In this document: one piece after another, positions 1-7,061 of the stretch
How the letters are laid out: every line of letters starts with the position of its first letter
How positions within the stretch are numbered: the first letter of the stretch is position 1
Assembly (NCBI GenBank): GCA_027604505.1
Contig: JADIIX010000358.1
Span: forward strand, 1 to 11,425
Length of the DNA stretch: 11,425 bases
Direction: 5' to 3'
Origin: Gonapodya sp. JEL0774
Lineage: Eukaryota; Monoblepharomycota; Monoblepharidomycetes; Monoblepharidales; Gonapodyaceae
Made by a program: the position numbers and the translations under genes
Notes under the pieces: model-generated
Database searches by the model: none
What the model was told of the DNA's origin: nothing
The model's input: the letters and a program-made list of their open reading frames with translations, nothing else

Positions 1-244
1 TCTTATCGAAACCCAATCCTCACGAACTTGAAGAAGGTCCAGAGATAGGAAAAGCAGGACTCTCAATACACGAACCTTTCTTGAAAGAGAGTGGACAGAT
101 TAGCACCGAAAATGCTTGATAGTACGAAAGAGTTATTCATTGATATTCGTACAGCGAGGAAGAAACCGGCACTTCCTCCTTGAGATTTCATTGAGTAGAC
201 AGAATAAATGTGCCCGCAATCGAGAATGGCTATGAGTGTATTCA

Positions 245-314
245 ACCTGGACAATGCGAATGCCGACAAGTCCAAATACTTAGATTCCATCACCATTACT
301 TTTGCAACACAGCA
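245..314 (+). repeat. Upstream flank of tRNA locus, copy 1
   Basis: This stretch aligns with 3846-3922. Both start with ACCTGGACAA and share AATGCCGA, then TACTTAGATTCC, TCACCAT and CAACACA before the tRNA-like sequence. Copy 1 is about 7 nt shorter. Weaker similarity may reach further left, to about 220. Because the similarity lies 5' of the tRNA, it points to duplication of a whole locus and not to a retroposed tRNA. Confidence 0.75.
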
Positions 315-376
315 GGAGCCGTGCTGTAACCGTAGCACCGCGAGTTTGGATCTCGCAAATCTTGAATCTCACAAGA
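315..376 (+). pseudogene. Decayed tRNA (Pro-anticodon) copy
   Basis: The first 50 bases match the intact tRNA at 3923-3993 almost base for base: acceptor 5' strand GGAGCCG (315-321), anticodon stem GCGAG/CTCGC and loop TTTGGAT (345-351). Two G-to-C changes fall at equivalent D-arm positions, 324 (tRNA position 10, breaking pair 10-25) and 331 (the first G of the conserved loop GG). The A box is damaged by both. After CTTG (361-364) the similarity stops: there is no TTCAA T-loop, no B box and no 3' acceptor strand. It should not be transcribed or folded as a tRNA. It lies next to the 3' end of the open frame on the minus strand at 369-695. Confidence 0.8.
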
Positions 377-695
377 TAACCCGCTCTTTGCCCGCCAGGT
401 ACACTAACATGATTGAGACTACATGGAGATCCCTTTCGTGGTAGCGATGCGGGCTCGGTTTCACCAGAATCAGTGCGGGGAACAGGACGTCAGACTCTCT
501 TTCCCCAGAATTCATTCGGATGCGAGCTTCTACATGAAGTAAAGATGGCGTAATCTTGATTCCGTTTTTAGGGTTGGCTGCAGAGAAGTTATTGCGAGTG
601 GGTTGAATCTCGAAATTCACTGCAGAACTGGAGTCGACGATGATAACAATACAAAGCGCAGCCAAACATTCCCAAGGCGAAGTGCAATTTTCCAT
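369..695 (-). CDS. Candidate small protein with hydrophobic N-terminus
   Basis: This is an ATG-initiated open frame of 108 codons on the minus strand, starting at 695 in the context AACAACATGG. Residues of about 9-22 (ECLAALCIVIIVDS) are hydrophobic and followed by small residues, resembling a weak signal peptide. The rest has a mixed, protein-like composition with no recognised motif. There is no intron evidence and no known relative that I can name. Its 3' end overlaps the decayed tRNA copy by a few bases, which argues either for a recent origin or for a chance frame. I treat it as a hypothesis only. Confidence 0.25.
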   Translation of the reverse strand: MENCTSPWECLAALCIVIIVDSSSAVNFEIQPTRNNFSAANPKNGIKITPSLLHVEARIRMNSGERESDVLFPALILVKPSPHRYHERDLHVVSIMLVYLAGKERVIL

Positions 696-1233
696 GTTGT
701 TTTATCACATCTTATTTTTAGTTTCCTATCGCTGCCAACAAGACAAGGGTACATAGGACAAAAGTACATATAGTAACGGCACTCAAGGTGAATGCCACAG
801 CCTCTCCTGCGAAATGCCTTTGGAGATGGAAATTTCTTTTCGCGCTTTCTGAGCAGCCCAACTCTCAAAAGTGCAGGGCTTTCTTTGTGGATCTGCCGCA
901 CCGGCGCAATTTGCATACAAACGCGACAAACGTTTTGGATATCAGCCGCTCCGAAAATTCCCGTCATTGCGACTCACAACAATCCTCTCATGCTTTTGTG
1001 ATCGAAGAACCTCTCTCGTCGTATCTCTCTGTCTCCACCTTTGAGCTTTACCCCGAGGACGCCACATCTCATTTTTCTAGAACTTTGAACAAGTGGAAGC
1101 GCTCTGCTCGGAAACAATGTCTAGTGTACCTATGGAATAGATTTTTGTACTCCAACAGGACTGATGGGCATCGGATGACTTGGATATGGCACTTCTCGGG
1201 CGCAGCGGAGAGAACTCACCGCCGACCAATACT
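696..1233. other. No firm gene; weak open frames
   Basis: An ATG at 792 opens a 69-codon plus-strand frame, and the overlapping frame 788-1312 is open for 174 codons but begins with GTG. Neither shows a recognisable domain, splice signals or a convincing composition, so I assign no gene here. Confidence 0.4.
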
Positions 1234-1881
1234 TCAGAAGGCACAAACTGTATCTGAACATTCTATGGACTTTGTCAACTTCTCTTTGTGGCTTCGGCAT
1301 ACTGAGACGTGAACCCGCCTCAGCTTTCCGAGCGATTCTGAATAATCGAATGAAGAGAAGAATACTTCGCCGACCAACATGTGTCTTTGTGTTTCTCGCG
1401 TTATGATTAATCGCTTGCTGAGATTGCTTGCGGAGCTCTCACGTGGTAACTTTTCTGGGAACTCCGTTTCACGAACGACTTTATTGATCAATGGGATTGA
1501 TACTGCACGCTTTCCTCTGCTTTGCTGTTTCGTGTGGGCTGCTCCCTGTGATCTCTTTTTCGTTCTGATGAATTGAAATTTTTGAAATTGTCTCTGAACT
1601 ATCGGACTTAAAATGAAACTACACACCTGCGAAACCAAAAATGAATTTGCAGCGAGATTTTTGTGGCCAAAGCTACTGCGGGTGCACAGACCACGGGTCT
1701 CCCATATAAATAGCTTCGATTTCCCGTATTCAACTCGTGTCCTTTGCTGGGGTCCATATCCATCGGCCCCCCCCCCCCCAGGGCCGGTGGTAGGATGTCT
1801 AAGCCCGATGTCCACACTGACGATGATCCATTCCGCAGCTGGCTTCGTGGACGAATACTCCCCCAGTGGGAGCTCCAGCAT
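1234..1881 (-). CDS. Candidate uncharacterised protein (long open frame)
   Basis: The minus strand is open without interruption from 2034 to a stop at 1234 (266 codons), the longest open frame in the left half. The first ATG in it is at 1881, which would give 215 residues. The frame is longer than expected by chance in about 50% GC DNA. However, its 5' part runs through the tandem double-hairpin repeat, giving two EYSSTK segments in the unit copies, and through the poly-C run, read as a Gly run. The C-terminal two thirds is rich in Ser, Arg and Lys, with no motif I recognise. It may be an exon, a remnant or a non-coding frame. The repeat copies are not consistently in frame with one another, which weakens the coding case. 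Confidence 0.25.
   Translation of the reverse strand: MLELPLGEYSSTKPAAEWIIVSVDIGLRHPTTGPGGGGADGYGPQQRTRVEYGKSKLFIWETRGLCTRSSFGHKNLAANSFLVSQVCSFILSPIVQRQFQKFQFIRTKKRSQGAAHTKQQSRGKRAVSIPLINKVVRETEFPEKLPRESSASNLSKRLIITRETQRHMLVGEVFFSSFDYSESLGKLRRVHVSVCRSHKEKLTKSIECSDTVCAF
1767..1779 (+). repeat. Homopolymer of 13 C
   Basis: An uninterrupted run of 13 C lies inside copy A of the tandem unit. The corresponding place in copy B reads CCCTCCTGGGGGCC instead. The length may vary or be mis-sequenced, and it shifts every reading frame that crosses it. Confidence 0.9.
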
Positions 1882-1948
1882 CGCGAACACCTGGGGTCCC
1901 GAGCTTGTCCCTCCTGGGGGCCAGGCGTGACGGATCACTAAGCCCGAA

Positions 1949-2000
1949 GTCCACGCGTCAGCGCTGAGCTTCGTGGACGAATACTCCTGCTGAGCAGGAG
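1949..2000 (+). repeat. Double hairpin of repeat copy B
   Basis: The outer arms GTCCACG (1949-1955) and CGTGGAC (1972-1978) pair over 7 bp and enclose the perfect palindrome TCAGCGCTGA. Six bases later CTCCTGC (1984-1990) pairs with GCAGGAG (1994-2000) around a TGA loop. Copy A keeps the layout but with other bases in the second stem: CTCCC (1858-1862) and GGGAG (1868-1872). The stem is preserved while its sequence differs, which suggests that the fold is what persists. Confidence 0.7.
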
Positions 2001-2196
2001 CTCCAGAATTTGAATGTGAAACCAATGAAAACAAGTTGAGCAGCCGATGGTGGGGTCGCAGAAACTCTATTGCAGCAGACTGTATTCACAGACCTCATTG
2101 TAATCTAAACATGACTGATACTGGACTACGTTCATCTGATATCAAATCCCGCAACTCGTCCGGTCTGTCTGTTATCCGTCTGCCGTCCCACTGAGC

Positions 2197-2564
2197 ATGT
2201 CCTCACTTGACCCCAATTCGCGGTCAAATCCACCCCGAACTCGCTGTTTAAGTCTTGAGCTTAGAGTTGGAGATGCAATCATTGATTTGTGCTGTCCTGT
2301 CGTGGCGATGGAGACACATTTTTCCCTTGTGTCCGATGGGGTACACAAATCCCCATTTCCTAGGAGAATGACTTGGAACAAGCCTTCAGTGTCCTTGTTC
2401 GCCTACTAATATACTTTACTGGAATGTATTTTGATGATATGAACGTGCTTCCGCCTGCGGATGGAGAGAATGAGTTGAGCTGCGGGTTTCTCGGGACTAG
2501 AGTCTCAAACGAGCGCATTTCCTCGAGCGAGCTTGTCTACTTGCTGTCCAGAAACCTCACTTGA
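2197..2564 (+). CDS. Doubtful open segments, possible split gene
   Basis: An ATG frame at 2197-2409 (70 codons) overlaps a second open frame that becomes open at an AG after CATTTCC (2362-2363) and runs to a stop at 2564 (residues ENDLEQAFSV...). The second segment has a hydrophobic stretch followed by acidic residues and reads like protein. A splice joining the two would need a donor upstream of 2362. The available GT sites are poor matches to the GTGAGN donors of the confident genes here, and I recognise no family. This may be a remnant or chance. Confidence 0.15.
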
Positions 2565-3345
2565 TCAAATGAAGTCATGAGGCAGTCACTACACTCTACT
2601 CTCCACTCTTGAAACCCCCGTTTGCTCCCAATACCATTCCTGACCACTCTTCCCGAGAAATGCTTCACACCGTTGTCACGACTCGTCCATCATGTGAGCA
2701 CTCTATGGTCTTGCGGATATTCTTGGTCGCTGGGTGTGTACAGACGTGAAACAATGTGGGTGGGAGGAGAGCGTGAGGGGGGACACGAGAACTGCACGGC
2801 ATAGCGGAGGCTCGAGGCCTCAATAAATAGTATGAAGTATATATTTTCATTCAGTAACGAGACCAAACTCTGAAGAACGACACTGATTTGGACCAGCACG
2901 TATCAGGAACACATCGCCAAGAATTGCTCAGCCAATCACCATTCACTGCCTTCTTCGTCAGCTCCACATTATGCTGCTCTCGCACACCAGGTTTCTTATC
3001 CTGCGCCAATCCTCAACTGCGGAGGAGCGAGTAGTTATCCGACCTCGAAACACAATGGTGAAGCTGCAACCCCTGACGTTGGAGAGTCCACACCTCTGTC
3101 AAAGAACCCTTCCATGCACTTCCTACATCAGCACTAACATCGCGTAGCTCATGGTACAGCTCAAACACTCAGGTCGCTCGTACTCCTTGAAAGCTGATGC
3201 CGCCATTGGTCCCACTACTCCACGACATACTCCATTATCCAGGTCCTTGGTTTCATCATACACGCCATCAGTTCTGCATTTACCAGGTGGGGACACAGTT
3301 GATTCCCCTGAACGTGTCCCAATGGGCTTCAGTTCCCGGCCAGGG
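2565..3345. other. No recognisable gene
   Basis: Only short open frames without recognisable domains occur. A small hairpin GAGGC-TCGAG-GCCTC stands just before AATAAATAG near 2822 and could be a plus-strand polyadenylation region, but no convincing coding sequence precedes it. Confidence 0.4.
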
Positions 3346-3845
3346 TGCTCGGGAAGGAGCTCTTCCGTTCGGGTCGCAAAGAGGTTAAGCTCACCAAGAT
3401 TGTTGAAACAGCGCTCCTAACAATGTTGATGGCTCGCGGAATCATACGCCGAAGGCACTTGTTGAGGCATTGCGCAGAGACCAAAAACTGTTCCACTGGT
3501 CCAATGAAGTTACACGCCACTCGTCAGAATGTGAATGCTGGCATTCTCAGTCGTGAGCACAAGCGACACGATTACTCACTTCTAATAGCCCACGTAGCTC
3601 GTATCCTCCCTGCATCGCCATCCTCACGGTCTCCCAACGATCCCAGGACACGTTCACTTTGCGACCGGATGAAAGCATCTTGACAGTGCATATGTGGTGC
3701 CATTGCGGTTGTTTAAACATGCAAAATAACAGGTTTGGTTGCGGTTGATAGTCGAGTTCACCAAAACTTGCGTCCAACCATCGCAACGGGCCGAATGCGA
3801 GGACGAGGAGCGGGCCACTTTCAAAACGGATACTGAAGGTATCAT
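3346..3845. other. No firm gene upstream of the tRNA
   Basis: A plus-strand frame open to 3683 contains an ATG at 3424 and a basic composition, but has no motif I recognise. The minus strand is open from 4014 to 3547 straight through the tRNA gene, which marks that frame as spurious. I assign nothing. Confidence 0.4.
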
Positions 3846-3922
3846 ACCTGGACAAAACAAATGCCGAACGGTGTGGTTGTTCGTACTTAGATTCCGTCAC
3901 CATCATGTTTACCAACACAACA
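3846..3922 (+). repeat. Upstream flank of tRNA locus, copy 2
   Basis: This is the counterpart of 245-314, in the same orientation and ending directly at the tRNA 5' end. The differences are scattered substitutions plus about 7 extra bases around GTGTGGTTGTTCG. Together with the tRNA it forms a direct repeat about 3.6 kb apart. Confidence 0.75.
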
Positions 3923-3993
3923 GGAGCCGTGGTGTAACGGTAGCACCGCGAGTTTGGATCTCGCAAATCTTGGTTCAATTCCAAGCGGTTCCC
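3923..3993 (+). tRNA. tRNA-Pro (anticodon TGG), intronless
   Basis: A full cloverleaf can be drawn. The acceptor stem is GGAGCCG (3923-3929) with CGGTTCC (3986-3992), including one G-T pair. The D stem is GTGT/GCAC with loop AACGGTA, the anticodon stem GCGAG/CTCGC with loop TTTGGAT (3953-3959), the variable loop AAAT, and the T stem CTTGG/CCAAG with loop TTCAATT. The anticodon at 3955-3957 is TGG, reading proline CCA (and probably other CCN) codons. The discriminator is C (3993), as in eukaryotic tRNA-Pro. A15 can pair with T48, and G18-G19 and A21 are present. The internal promoters are A box 3930-3940 and B box 3972-3982. Oddities: position 37 is A, whereas tRNA-Pro almost always has G37, and the D arm looks more like eukaryotic tRNA-Gln. 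Isotype by anticodon is clear; charging identity is inferred. Confidence 0.88.
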
Positions 3994-4003
3994 TCCAATC
4001 TCA

Positions 4004-4007
4004 TTTT
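4004..4007 (+). terminator. RNA polymerase III T-run terminator
   Basis: TTTT begins 11 bases after the tRNA discriminator base, the usual place and minimal length for Pol III termination. Confidence 0.65.
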
Positions 4008-4097
4008 GGAACACAATGCCATGTGGGCGAGTGTGGAGGGTGTTGGCGAGTGTGGATGTGCTAAGTTGACGACCGAGTTTCGCCTACATAAGCTGAA

Positions 4098-4464
4098 ATG
4101 CTCTCCGATAGTGATAAAGTACCTCCAAATTCCATGAGTTCTAACAGTACCGCACGCCGGAAGTCCCCTCGAGCATTCCGTGGTCTCCAGCCCTCCCTGA
4201 ATTCAACGAGGCACCAGAACAAGCGAACGGCTTCAGCAGGAGACACAACACTACATGACAACACTTTCAAGTCCAAACGCAACTCCTTTGAACAGCTTCA
4301 CTCATGTCTTTGCTTGAGAATCTCGGGGGAGGTGCGTCCAGGGAAATTGGCTGAACGTTAACCCTCCAGTTATTGCAGGGCTACACGCTCTCTTCCTGCA
4401 GTTGAACTTTGAATCGGACTCAGTTGAGCTCGCCTACGCGATGGATCACCTTAGCCATGGGTGA
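4098..4464 (+). CDS. Candidate two-exon small basic protein
   Basis: The ATG at 4098 opens exon 1 (4098-4331, 78 codons), rich in Ser, Thr, Asn, Arg and Lys and probably disordered. A GTGCGT donor at 4332 and a CTTCCTGCAG acceptor ending at 4401 define a 70-nt intron. It contains GGCTGAACG as a possible branch site and leaves the frame in phase 0. Exon 2 (4402-4464) adds LNFESDSVELAYAMDHLSHG and a TGA stop, making 98 residues. A nearer acceptor, TTATTGCAG at 4378, would give a shorter end. Without splicing the frame stops at 4361. No family is recognised. Intron size fits the confident genes here, but the donor does not have the usual GTGAG. The tRNA gene lies 105 bases upstream. Confidence 0.25.
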
Positions 4465-5038
4465 TCGGTTTTGCGGAAACTCCAAGAACAAGACATCTGA
4501 TTCTTTCACTAGAACTCATTTGACTGTAAATTCCCGTCATCCGATCACCATAGTCAGCGACGAGATAGTTTCCACAACGATGGATCTCTCCCAGTGAAGC
4601 AATCATCCGGCTGTCAGAAACTCCCGAAGTTCTTGCAAGACCATAAGACCAGAGAGCTTTCCCGTCCGCAATCACCACGCGAGGATCCACCGGACTAAAG
4701 GTGAGTGTCAATGTTCATTTTCTGCCTTTGTGGGAGGTTCATGTGGGGAAGGTAGGGCAGATATGGATGTACTATGCAGTGACCCCATGCACACAATTAC
4801 CAAGAATCTTCAAGACTTTTTGTAAGCAGAATAGATACATACATGTAGTGAGATGATATTTCTGGATTCTCGGGATCATATATGTGCTCAGTGGTGCTCC
4901 ATCGTGAAAGTCCCAATGGACATGGCCAGGATGAGTTCTAACGAGCATGGCTATTGCTCAAAATGACATTTACCCGCCTACAATTTTGGCTACTACTGAG
5001 TCGACTAGTGATACAAGCATCTAGTTATCCGAGTCGGT
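4465..5038. other. No firm gene; isolated splice-like site
   Basis: A sequence identical to the donors of the named genes (AAAG/GTGAGTGTC at 4700-4701) occurs here, but the frames entering it either stop just before it or have no supported start. The minus strand is open from 4711 to 4451, without an ATG near its start. From 4712 to 5038 I see nothing coding. Confidence 0.35.
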
Positions 5039-5124
5039 CCGCACGTTCGGGGTGCGGATACCAGCGTTCCCGAAGCAACGCGTAATGAAGCTAGTTTCGG
5101 GACTTGTTCACGGGTTGCTTCGGG
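5039..5124 (+). repeat. Hairpin plus 11-bp perfect inverted repeat
   Basis: CCGCAC (5039-5044) and GTGCGG (5052-5057) form a 6-bp stem with loop GTTCGGG. Directly after it CCCGAAGCAAC (5069-5079) is matched by its exact reverse complement GTTGCTTCGGG (5114-5124), 34 bases apart. TTCGGG occurs again between the arms at 5096-5101. The role is unknown. The second repeat overlaps the start of the candidate frame at 5085. Confidence 0.7.
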
Positions 5125-5393
5125 TAGCGGCTTCTCGTCCACCACGCCAGCCAGGCCAGAGGCAATCGCTTAAATCCCCGGCATTGCCAGCCACTAGGAC
5201 TATGACTTTCAGGGGTCTCCATGGCCGATCGACCTCGAACAGGCTTTGGGTACTGCTCCAACTGCCACCTGCGCGCACTGATGAAACACATAATGCACCA
5301 CGGACTCGGTTCCAGAATCGCCACAGAGCATGTCGCCTAGAAGTATCACTTTTACCATATGATCTATTGATTTTGGGTGCCAGTAGAGCCTGA
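5085..5393 (+). CDS. Candidate small basic protein
   Basis: This is an ATG-initiated plus-strand frame of 102 codons. The first 65 residues contain no Asp or Glu and many Arg, Ser and Pro (MKLVSGLVHGLLRVAASR at the start), so the N-terminus could form a positively charged amphipathic helix such as a mitochondrial targeting peptide. No domain is recognised. The start lies inside the 5069-5124 inverted repeat, and both other strands are also largely open here because of the local GC richness. Coding status is therefore doubtful. Confidence 0.2.
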   Translation: MKLVSGLVHGLLRVAASRPPRQPGQRQSLKSPALPATRTMTFRGLHGRSTSNRLWVLLQLPPARTDETHNAPRTRFQNRHRACRLEVSLLPYDLLILGASRA

Positions 5394-5834
5394 GTCGCAT
5401 TTTCTGGCTGTGGAGAGGGTGTGGGAATCACACAAATATGTCACTTGGGGGCGATGGACAACAGAGCTCGTGATTCTGGACTGAAGCGCACAAAAATTAG
5501 TTCATAAAGTAGCTAAACTATGACTTTGTCTCGAAAGTTCGATTTAATGGAAGACCTTTTCACTTCTCGGTGAACCATGTTTGTGTTTGGTGATCCTCAA
5601 TTCCTCCTGCTCAATGAATTCCCAGCATCGATCAGAAAGTGTTCAGTCTTGCGCTCTAAAAATTTGTGCTTGCATCGACGTTGATGTCAATGCAAACTAC
5701 ATTTGTCTGTTGATCCGTCACAATTTGAGTTGGGAAAAGCTTTAGAGACATCCGGAGGTCCTCCCCGGCCAGTAACCCCAGGTCTAAAATATGTGCATTC
5801 TTCAAAGCGTACACAAAGTGCGGTATCTATGCAA
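5394..5834. other. Region 3' of the glutaredoxin gene, no gene seen
   Basis: This stretch is AT-richer than the flanking gene. It should contain the 3' UTR and polyadenylation region of the minus-strand glutaredoxin gene that ends at 5835. I see no AATAAA on the minus strand close to the stop and no supported coding frame. Confidence 0.4.
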
Positions 5835-6620
5835 TTATTCCTTTCCCTCTGCCTTCTCTTCCGCAATCTCCTCGAGCAACCCACCGCTCTTCAACAAATC
5901 CTTGAGCTCTCCGCTTCGGTGCATGCTGACCACAATGTCAGCACCTCCGACAAACTCGCCAGAAACGTACAGTTGGGGGATGGTGGGCCAGTTGCTGGTG
6001 GGTGGTGGGTAGTATTGGTATGTCACAACACTTGGATTCCCTCCCAGGACGCCGTCGTTCCCCGTTTCCCTGAGTACGCCCGAAATTCAGCTCACCTATA
6101 CTCTTTGATCCCTTCCCTCAGCTCCTGGTCCTCCAAAACGTTGTACGCCCTCACTTTTGAAGGCTGGATGTTCTCCTCCTGGAGAACCTGAACCAGCGCG
6201 CGAGAGAACCCACATTGCGGTCGTTGAGGAGTGCCCTTCATGAAGAGAACAACGGGTGTGGATTTGACTTCCTGGCGGCGAAGTGCGGAGAAGAACTGTG
6301 AACTCGAATCTACAGAACATGTGCGGCCATCGAACAACACTCACATCGTCAAGCCACTTTTTCAAATCGTCTGATATCCATCGGCGTTGTGGCTTTGTCA
6401 AGAAAGAGGAGAAGGGAGAAGGCACAGTCATTCGTGAAGGTGAAAGAGCTTTAGCCTCTGACTGGTTCCGGGATGCTGACCAGGCAGCTCCAGCGCCACG
6501 AGTGAAGGCTAGTCCACGTCGTGCTGACACAGGCGTCGAGCGGGCGAGAGTGATTTGTGTTCGTGAAGCAGAGGGAAGGGTGCGGGTCTTGAATTTCGTG
6601 ATCGATATCCACGCGTACAT
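5835..6620 (-). CDS. GRX5: Mitochondrial monothiol glutaredoxin Grx5
   Basis: Three exons on the minus strand, 6620-6345, 6271-6096 and 5994-5835, give 203 residues. Intron 1 (6344-6272, GTGAGT...CGCCAG) is phase 0; intron 2 (6095-5995, GTGAGC...CACCAG) splits the Ser codon before NWPTIPQ. Residues 1-85 are rich in Arg, Ser and Thr with few acids and end in RRWIS, fitting a mitochondrial presequence. The Grx domain follows: [12 protein letters not shown] (96-107) with the conserved Lys104, the monothiol site CGFS at 112-115, [10 protein letters not shown] (from 152) and GEFVGGADI for glutathione contacts. The tail is acidic and Lys/Glu-rich. Family role: CGFS glutaredoxins bind a glutathione-coordinated [2Fe-2S] cluster in the matrix and pass it from the Isu scaffold to later iron-sulfur assembly steps. 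The start at 6620 is the first ATG of this open frame. An in-frame ATG (MTVPSPF) lies about 64 codons in and would leave a shorter presequence. Confidence 0.96.
5995..6095 (-). other. GRX5 intron 2
   Basis: It spans GTGAGC (6095-6090) to CACCAG (ending 5995), 101 nt, interrupting a Ser codon after its second base. Removing it restores the family-typical [13 protein letters not shown]. Confidence 0.94.
6272..6344 (-). other. GRX5 intron 1
   Basis: It spans GTGAGT (6344-6339) to CAG (ending 6272), 73 nt, phase 0. Removing it joins LKKWLDD directly to [10 protein letters not shown], the normal start of the glutaredoxin fold. Confidence 0.93.
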
Positions 6621-7061
6621 TTCCAGTCAGTGAAGGGAATAGGCAGGCAAAGGCAGTCATCGAAGATTAGTGATCCTGCAGGATTAAGGAATTCGTCGTT
6701 TCATTCCAGCTCGTACCAGCATTGTTATAGGTGTTGGAGGGTTGTGAAACTTCTGCAGTTCCCATTGCGTGTCCAGCTGGCATGAACCACTTCGAACACT
6801 ACTAGTACTCTGACGATCTTTCGCGCTTCCAGTCACTGGCGTTCTAGAGTTGGAGATTACATTCATAAATTGTAAGATAGTGGAAACCCCCCGCTGCCGG
6901 CGATAAATTCATGTAAAATTACTCTCGTACGGAATTTAATACTCATGCGATAAGACTCTCGATGCGGATTGGAATGTTCAATGTGAGGTTGAGGATCGTC
7001 AGTGCGCGCAAGGCACTCCCCTGCCATTCTCTACCTTCAAGTTGTTTCCATTCAACCCCTC
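6621..7061. promoter_or_regulatory. Divergent intergenic region GRX5 / GT71
   Basis: The start codons of two opposite-facing genes are separated by 441 bp, so both promoters must lie here or share elements. I see AT-rich stretches (GATAAATTCATGTAAAATTA near 6900) that could act as core promoter for the plus-strand gene, and a 12-bp palindrome ATCCTGCAGGAT at 6673-6684 close to the glutaredoxin start. No named factor site can be assigned. ATGs at 6962 and 6974 lie out of frame upstream of the GT71 start. Confidence 0.5.
6673..6684 (+). repeat. 12-bp palindrome
   Basis: ATCCTGCAGGAT is a perfect palindrome 52 bp upstream of the glutaredoxin start codon. It could be a dimeric factor site or chance. 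Confidence 0.5.

Larger units (their letters stand above)
1747..2011 (+). repeat. Tandem pair of diverged double-hairpin units
   Basis: Two head-to-tail copies of a 125-145 bp unit are visible. Copy A runs from about 1747 and copy B from about 1891. Shared blocks in order are CTGGGGTCC (1747, 1891), CTAAGCCCGA (1799, 1938), GTCCAC (1810, 1949), GCTTCGTGGACGAATACTCC (1843 and 1969) and GGAGCTCCAG (about 1870 and 1998). Spacing between blocks differs (offsets 144, 139, 126), so the copies carry indels. In each copy GTCCAC pairs with the later GTGGAC, and a second hairpin follows directly. Confidence 0.8.

Noticed and set aside
245-376. tRNA-derived SINE
   Set aside because: Similarity between the copies lies upstream of the tRNA and stops inside the T arm. 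There is no shared 3' body or poly-A tail.
3923-3993. Assignment as tRNA-Gln
   Set aside because: The D arm looks Gln-like, but with a 5-bp anticodon stem and T33 fixed the anticodon can only be TGG. TTG would need one more T in the loop.
3547-4014. Minus-strand open frame of 155 codons
   Set aside because: It reads straight through the tRNA gene on the opposite strand, and part of it is repeated in the other tRNA-locus copy with stops. No domain is visible.
4451-4711. Minus-strand frame with a VVIADGKALWSYG segment reminiscent of carrier-type lipoprotein motifs
   Set aside because: The frame starts with TTG, the resemblance is limited to about a dozen residues, and bacterial periplasmic carriers are not expected in a fungal nuclear genome.
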